Positions 58,073-64,000 of a stretch of DNA of 64,000 nt are shown one piece after another. Where the stretch lies: positions 668,001-732,000 of the forward strand of contig OX246741.1 of NCBI GenBank assembly GCA_945910005.1, in the 5' to 3' direction. Numbering within the stretch: the first letter of the stretch is position 1; each line of letters opens with the position of its first letter. Origin of the DNA: Isoperla grammatica (lineage: Eukaryota; Arthropoda; Insecta; Plecoptera; Perlodidae). The notes under the pieces are model-generated. The model was not told the DNA's origin, did no database searches, and worked only from the letters and a program-made list of their open reading frames with translations. The position numbers were made by a program, and so were the translations under genes.

Positions 58073-61000
58073 GCACGTATAGTCACGTGACATTACGCTA
58101 ACTCTCTCCAGATTGGAACCGAGCCGGGCTGCAATCTGCGTGATCTGGATCGGGCTTGCGTGAAGACCCTAAATGAGCTAATGGGCGGGCCAGAACACTA
58201 CCAAAGCCCCCACTAACGAGCAGATCATCTCCAGTCAATACCGCGTATTTGTTTGCTCGTTTGTACCGCCCGCTACGTCCAGAGTGTTGGCCGAGAGTCG
58301 CTAAGCTCCGTGCTAAACGCTAACGGACGCTTGCAGGTGACGGACAGCCAGCAGATCGTGTTGACGCAGGAAACATCGGAGCCGGTCCCCGTCGAGCTGA
58401 TGATTGGCCACATCCGTCGTCTGGCCAAGGAGCGCGACGAGTACCTGCAACGCTGGGTGGCCAATCAGAGGGGGGACTCGGACCCGCAGCGGAAACTCTC
58501 GGCTCAGGTGGTCGGGGGCGGAAACACTCACCACCTCGCGGTGGAACTGGCAGACTGGAAGTCTCGGCTCAGAAAACAGAGACAGGAGCTGTGAGTATAA
58601 TATCCACCATAGTTTCTTGCGTGAGCATAATTCTGGCACATTCATTTTACATACTCAGAATAATGAAAATGGAAGGTATCTTTTAGCTAGTTTATTTACC
58701 TATTCTTGTACCATATTTTGACACCACACATTTTGTGATTGTGTGGTGCATGTCAGTTTATTTAAAAGTGATTCAAAATAACAGTATGGATATTTCAATT
58801 TTATGTACCATGGCAGATTGTCACCTAGCTTACATCCAACGAAAGATCTTCATCCATAGTACAGTATAAACTTCTTGATTCATAAAAAAACTTCTATGAT
58901 TAATTTAACGAGTGGTAGGCCTATTCAGATGTAAATTTGAATGTTTTATTTTCCTCAGGGAGGAGAAGGCGGAGTCCCTAGCCGAGTGCAAGGAAGACCT
59001 GGAGCACCACAAGGCCCAGGTGTTGAGGCTGCGCCTGGAAGTCCAGGAACTGACTCAGGATGCGAGAGCCGCTAAGGCCTATCGAGACGAGCTGGACGCG
59101 ATGAGGGAGAGAGCGGAGAGGGTGGACAAGCTGGAGGGGGAGGTTCAGCGGTATCGCGAGAAACTCGGCGACATCGAGTTCTACAAGACACGCGTGGAGG
59201 AGCTGAGAGAAGACAACAAGTAAGTCTTTGTCTTTCTAGGACCATTGTGCAGGGTTATGGTTTATAGTGTACCTACTATAGGCCTATACTACTCAACATT
59301 CGACATTGAATGAGGCAACGTAATACCAACACAAAAATAATAATTAGCTTCTTGTGGAGATTCATCCGGAGAGACTTTATCAAAACGACGTATGGGGTGA
59401 CGTAAGAGAGGTTACAGGGTACTCTATTCATAACAAGATGTGTTATTTGAAATATATTTTGACAATCTAATCGCCCCTAACGTAAACAGTTAAACAAATT
59501 TTTCTCCTAGCTCAACTGGTTTCATTTGGTTGCGTATTGTGTGACAGGGCTCTGCTGGAGACGCGTGAGATGCTGGAGGAACAACTCCAGCAGGCGCGCA
59601 AGAGAGGCGACCACAAGTTAATTGCGTATTGTGTGACAGGGTTCTGCTGGAGACGCGTGAGATGCTGGAGGAACAACTCCAGCAGGCGCGCAAGAGAGGC
59701 GACCACAAGTTAATTGCGTATTGTGTGACAGGGTTCTGCTGGAGACGTGTGAGATGCTGGAGGAACAACTCCAGCAGGCTCGCAAGAGAGGCGACCACAA
59801 GTTAACTGCGTATTGTGTGACAGGGTTCTGCTGGAGACGCGTGAGATGCTGGAGGAACAACTCCAGCAGGCTCGCAAGAGAGGCGACCACAAGTTAACTG
59901 CGTATTGTGTGACAGGGTTCTGCTGGAGACGCGTGAGATGCTGGAGGAACAACTCCAGCAGGCGCGCAAGAGAGGCGACCACAAGTTAATTGCGTATTGT
60001 GTGACAGGGTACTGCTGGAGACGCGTGAGATGCTGGAGGAACAACTCCAGCAGGCTCGCAAGAGAGGCGACCACAAGTTAACTGCGTATTGTGTGACAGG
60101 GTTCTGCTGGAGACGCGTGAGATGCTGGAGGAACAACTCCAGCAGGCTCGCAAGAGAGGCGACCACAAGTTAGAGCTGGAGAGCGAACTGCTCAAGTACC
60201 GCCAGCATCTCAACGATCTCGTGCTGGACCGAGAGGCCGACAACGACCGGTTGCAAGAACTGTTTGAGGAGAACGCGAGACTGAGGCTGGCGGCCAAGCC
60301 GGCCCTCCTCCCCTCCGCCTCGGACGTGGAGGGGGAGGAGGGGCCCCTGGGGGGAGGGGGGGACGACAGCCTCTCGGAACAGCTGACCAGCGACGCCCGG
60401 GCCAGGGCGCTCAGGCTGGAGTTGGAGAACCGACGTCTTCTCTCTACCATCGACAATCTCAAGGAGGAGAGCTTCCACGACTCCAGCAACAAGATTCTTG
60501 AGCTGGAGAAAGAGAAGAAGAAGCTTTCAATCAAGGTACAACCAGCACTATCCATCTAGCTCCAGTCTCTCTGTCCAGTGTAGCTGCATCTAGAATACCG
60601 GTTACTTAGGGGGGGGGGGGAGTGGTAGAGATGGGCTGATTCTGAAAGGAAATGGCCGATGCAAATGCCGATTCCTACGAGTGTTCACAGAAATAATTAT
60701 AAAAAATAAATTTTATGTGATAATTGATTTCATTACATCTTTGGTTAGCCTATGCACTTTATTTAGGCCTAGGCCTAGATATTTATTTCTGGAATGCCAC
60801 TTTTAAAATTAAATAATGCATGTATGGCTGAGCTGCATAAATCAAATAGATACAAGTTGATGTGTGTGGGATAGGGAAAGAAAACACTTGTTATGCTTGC
60901 AGGTAGATCAGCTGCAAGAGAACTGCCAGCGCCTGACTCAGCAGAACGTGGAGTTGGAGCAGCTCTTCAAGGACGCGATGCTTGAGAACGGAAAGGTCCA

Positions 61001-64000
61001 CGACTCGATGTCTGCGCTCAAGGCCGGTGGGGACCGACTACAGGTTGACCTTGGCGCGGCCAGGGGTCGGGTCGAGGCTCTCGAGGCCAGCGTCGAGTGC
61101 GGCCTCAAGGACAAGCAGAGACTACAGCTGATGCTGGAGAGTCTGCAGAGGAGGTCGGATGAGCAGGAGAGAGCGGCACTGCAGGCCGAGCTCTGGAGGG
61201 TGGAGGCGTTACAGGTGCGTCTCTCAGGCTGTTTATAATAGGCCTACTGATTTACAACTAAGGACAAGAAATATACCACCAAAAATTAAAAAAGTACACA
61301 TATTTTTAGTTTGAGATAGTTATGTGGCCACCACCTAGTATAACAAATATGACTGATTATAAATAGTATAGGTTAATACAAAAGGAATAAATATGGTATG
61401 ATTGCCGGGTTGTTACAGGGGTAAAGGGTGGTCACATAGTATTGGAGGGGAGCAAAAGGGAAGTGTCAAACTGACTGATTTATTCACAGGTGCCAGAAGT
61501 GAAGTTGCAATTGAACTCTGCGAAGACGAGGATCGAAGTGCTCGAGAAGGAGAACCAGAGCGCCCAACGAGAGCTGACGAAGCTGAAGGAGGCTGTGGAG
61601 GAGAAGGACAAGGCCTTGGACTGTTGTTACACCGAAGCCACCGCGCAAGAGGAGGAGACTGCCAGACTATCGCGCGAGCTGGAAGAACTAGGTGGGTGAA
61701 CCAACCGTCAGTATGTATCACCATGTGGAATTGCCTACCAAATTTTTTACCACTGTTTACATCCGGTTCCTTTTTACAATTCTGAAGCTGGGAGTAAACT
61801 TTTAAAAACTTACTGTTGTTAATAGTTGCCGACGTCCAGATGTGGAATGAATGTTTATTGACTTGCCTTGGCAGGTGTGCAAATCGTGAAGCTGCAGGAG
61901 GTGGAACGTGAGAGCCAGGAGTTGATCAGTCGAGCTGCCGTGGACAAGGAGACGTTGACCGTCCTGCAGAGCGATCTGGTGGCCCACAAGCTAAACACGG
62001 AGCAATACAAGCGCGTGCTGGAGAAACTGGGACTCTCGCTCGAAGATCCTCTGGACCCGGACACGGTTCTGGACAGGTGAGATCTCACGCGGATGTTGAT
62101 CCAAAACTAGGCACAATTCAATTAATTTGACTGTGTATTTCTTCCATTAACTATATGACCCATGAATAGACTGTTGAATAAGCATTAACTATCTAGGGCC
62201 GGTATTTCAATGTCCAGTTAAAATTTAATTTTCAGTTAAATTGTTTTCACCATGACAACGGCCAATAAAAATACACCAAACTTGGCTTACCTGACAGTTA
62301 AATTTACTTGGCACTTTAACTGGACATTTAAATACCGGCCCTAGCCTAATTGACTTGTGAGATTAAATTTTTTTTTTTTTTTTTTTTTTTCTTCTTGTGC
62401 CAAGAAGATTAAATAACAATCTTCTTTGGCAATGTTGCAGTCATATTTACTCACTCACTGTCGACACTATTACTGTGATGTTGTATCTGTATTAACCACA
62501 ATCCTTTCACTGAGTAGTTTTAGCCTGATATAATGTGTGAAGGATAGGCCAACCAGACAGTGGTGTCATGTTTATTACGGGCAACTATCTTGGCCTAGGA
62601 TCGCGTCCAGTCCGGAAGTGGAACGTGTCGTAGGCGAGCTGATCAAGAAGAAGGGAGTGCTGGAGTTCCAAGTGAGCTGCGATGTTTCCTCCAAGCTGGA
62701 CGTGCCTCCGTTCAACTCTCCGGACTACGAAGAACTGCGCACGGAAGTGACAACGCTGCAGAACTCTACCGACGGCCTTCGGTCCGACAACGCAAACCTT
62801 CAGGTCAACGTGGCGACGCTTCAGTCACAGATATCTTCTCTGTCGTCGCAACACCTGGCCCTGCAGTTGGCCAACTCTCAGCTGGCTGCGGAGAAAGACG
62901 AGGTCAGCCATCTGTGCTTTAGCTTTCTTTATTTACATTTTTACTTTTATAATTTATCCTTTACATTTAATGTTAATTATAAATAATAAAATAGCGTGGC
63001 TTTAATATGGTGGCATTTTAATTTTGAAAAACCACTTAACAGAATAATAACCTTTGACACGCAACCAGATACTGATTGGAGTGATTGCTTAATGCAGGCT
63101 TGACATTTTTTTAGTTTGACGATCCCTTGGTGCTCTTCTCTATTGCTGTGTAACCCCGTTACCCTCGTGACAACCTGAGACAACCTGACTAAATCATTTC
63201 ATATTTGTTCATGTCATATAGTATTTATACTCAAACATATTTGTTATGCTGGGCGGTGGTCACATAACTAGGGGGTGGAGCTCCAAACTATGTCAAACTA
63301 AGAATAATCTGCACTCCGGTCCCTCCTTGACACACCCTGGGTATTACAGCTAGTGAAGGAGCGCGGACTGCAGCGTGCGGCCCACGAGCGTCTAGTGCTG
63401 GACCAAGTGACGCTCCAGTCTCTGCACGAACAGCTGACGTCCGACTATGAGGCGCTGCTGGCAGAGTCAGAGTCTCTCAAGGTCACCCAGCGAGATCTGC
63501 GCTCGGAGCTGCGGACGTGCAAGGACGTGTGTGCGCAACGCGAGGCCACCCAGGCCGTGTTGGAGGCCGATCAGGAGAAGCTCAGGGCCGAGTCTCGGTC
63601 CCTGGCCAACCTGCGGGCGGAGCATTCCAGCCTCAAGGTGGGTCTATTCTCTGTGCATGCTGGGTAACCCCCCCCCCCTGTTGTCAAGGTCAGTGGCGAC
63701 TCATGATGTATTTTCCCCTCACAGGACGACTTCCGCAATCTGTTCACGGCAAGTGAGAAGATGAAGACGGAGTACCGCAGCCTCCAGGAAGAATATCGGA
63801 CACTGCGCGGTGAGAACGGCAGCTTGAAACTACGTCTTACGGAGCTGGGGGGGGAGATGGCTTCGAGGGGGGATCGCACCACCATGCTGGAGGTTGAACT
63901 GTCCAAGCTCAACAACAGGTGTGAGGTGAGTTGTTGTTGTAGAGCCAAGCAGTGGTCTGCACTCTGCAGTATGCCTGAAGGTGCAGTTTGTCAAGCTGCA
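52676..64000 (+). CDS. CCDC88: CCDC88 family (Girdin/Daple) HOOK and coiled-coil protein, 3' end beyond window
   Basis: Girdin/Daple proteins link G-protein and Dishevelled signalling to the actin and microtubule cytoskeleton. Exons 52676-52729, 53491-53579, 56244-56349, 57863-58072, 58337-58590, 58959-59219, 60100-60535, 60903-61214, 61490-61691, 61875-62076, 62599-62902, 63350-63637 and 63725-63925 join in consistent phase, giving 973 residues. This is about half the length of vertebrate family members. The HOOK domain (residues 1 to about 165) is followed by an almost continuous coiled coil. The C-terminal G-alpha-binding and PDZ regions lie outside, so Girdin and Daple orthologues cannot be separated. 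The intron after 58072 appears to start with GC (CAG|GCACGT), because only that choice keeps the family frame. Confidence 0.93.
54120..55634. repeat. 118-120-bp tandem array inside the hAT element, about 13 copies
   Basis: The unit contains ggcagccactagtgttgtat, gggagtctagtgagggtgtc, tgtgtgatgccagaataagc and ggtttagctgtaaaatgcaa. About 13 copies diverge by roughly 5-10%. The array has no splice site or exon relation. Confidence 0.93.
55897..55923. repeat. Poly(T) tract
   Basis: A run of about 27 T lies within the right part of the hAT-like element. Confidence 0.9.
56582..57825. mobile_element. Second hAT-like element, 1.24 kb, carrying a nested insertion
   Basis: The ends TAGAGCTGTACCGATACC and GGTATCGGAATCGGTACAGC plus TCTA are inverted copies. 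Perfect 8-bp direct repeats GTTGCAAA flank them (56574-56581 and 57826-57833). The subterminal regions repeat ccgattccgattcc / ggaatcgg motifs. There is no transposase. It lies 30 bp upstream of the CCDC88 acceptor at 57862. Confidence 0.9.
56759..57554. mobile_element. 796-bp inverted-repeat element nested in the hAT-like element
   Basis: TIRs of 25 bp or more (AGCCTGTATTACACGGTCAA and its inverse) are flanked by TTA on both sides (56756-56758 and 57555-57557). A 3-bp TTA duplication is typical of PIF/Harbinger elements. Inside the TIRs are further inverted ttgaattcaatcttgagttc motifs. There is no ORF. Confidence 0.82.
58337..63925 (+). CDS. CCDC88: CCDC88 coiled-coil exons
   Basis: Nine exons from 58337 to 63925 encode heptad-rich sequence. 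Family landmarks are HIRRLAKERDEYLQRW, AYRDELDAMRERAERVDKLE, DIEFYKTRVEELREDN, VLLETREMLEEQL, SRAAVDKETLTVLQSDLVAH and KLNNRCE. Each pairs with the same order of blocks in vertebrate Girdin. An acidic Gly-rich insert (EGEEGPLGGGGDD) sits in exon 60100-60535. All nine joins agree in phase. The last visible donor is at 63926. Confidence 0.9.
59529..60099. repeat. 92-bp array with seven copies of a CCDC88 3' splice site and exon start
   Basis: Acceptors (TTGTGTGACAG|GG) end at 59547, 59639, 59731, 59823, 59915, 60007 and 60099. Each is followed by the 75 nt of exon coding LLETREMLEEQLQQARKRGD plus HKL. In upstream copies the frame runs on into the next unit and stops at TAA (ACA AGT TAA). Only the last copy continues as exon 60100-60535 (HKLELESELLKYRQH). 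Copies differ at few sites (GCGCGC/GCTCGC). Confidence 0.96.
62196..62341. mobile_element. 146-bp MITE with TA target site
   Basis: The ends GGGCCGGTATTTCAATGTCC and its inverse (ggacatttaaataccggccc) form about 28-bp TIRs with few mismatches, flanked by TA on both sides. It lies in the CCDC88 intron 62077-62598. There is no ORF. Confidence 0.85.

Noticed and set aside
59490..60555. Minus-strand 90- to 189-residue frames rich in Ser and Cys
   Set aside because: They are shadows of the CCDC88 exon and its 92-bp array; the plus strand matches the family.

Overview
This is eukaryotic, multi-intron animal DNA. Protein-coding exons are short, GC-rich and bounded by GT-AG splice sites. They sit in AT-rich introns carrying DNA transposons, an LTR element and simple repeats. 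The gene set (PLEKHG5, a secreted lipase, PLRG1, TBCB, CCDC88/Girdin) is bilaterian. Numerous AGGCCTAGG-type palindromic tracts and the compact gene spacing fit an invertebrate, but I cannot name the species. All functions come from recognised protein families. Exon joins were checked only by reading-frame phase; there are no transcripts.

Layout. (1) About 1.7-36.0 kb, + strand: a PLEKHG5/Syx-type RhoGEF with 19 proposed exons. They run from an RBD-like N-terminus through DH and PH domains to a C-terminal PDZ ligand. The 10-kb intron 2 holds a 4.8-kb LTR retroelement with equal-length LTRs. A whole secreted pancreatic-type lipase gene (26.98-30.62 kb, - strand) is nested antisense in another PLEKHG5 intron. 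(2) 36.0-42.8 kb: AT-rich intergenic DNA with a tRNA-like segment, small inverted-repeat elements and one orphan exon-like segment. (3) 42.8-47.2 kb, +: PLRG1, a WD40 splicing factor. (4) 48.2-50.1 kb, -: TBCB, a CAP-Gly tubulin cofactor, convergent with PLRG1. (5) 51.0-52.2 kb, -: a 5'-truncated non-LTR retrotransposon. (6) 52.7 kb to the right edge, +: the first 13 proposed coding exons of a CCDC88 (Girdin/Daple) HOOK-domain coiled-coil protein. Its introns hold two hAT-like elements with clear 8-bp target duplications.

The most striking feature is a repeated pattern, not a single gene. At least twelve tandem repeats, in four of the five genes, sit on or directly beside exon-intron junctions. 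In eight of them the unit contains one splice site plus part of the exon and part of the intron: 6, 19, 4 and 2 copies of a 5' splice site, and 42, 5, 3 and 7 copies of a 3' splice site. No unit carries a whole exon with both sites. Only the outermost copy (first donor or last acceptor) keeps the reading frame. The decoy outcomes I traced lead to a stop codon. The pre-mRNAs therefore present long arrays of near-identical competing splice sites, and I know of no described name for this organisation.

The genes do not form a pathway: PLEKHG5 and CCDC88 act in Rho/G-protein and cytoskeletal signalling, TBCB in tubulin folding, PLRG1 in the spliceosome, and the lipase is secreted.
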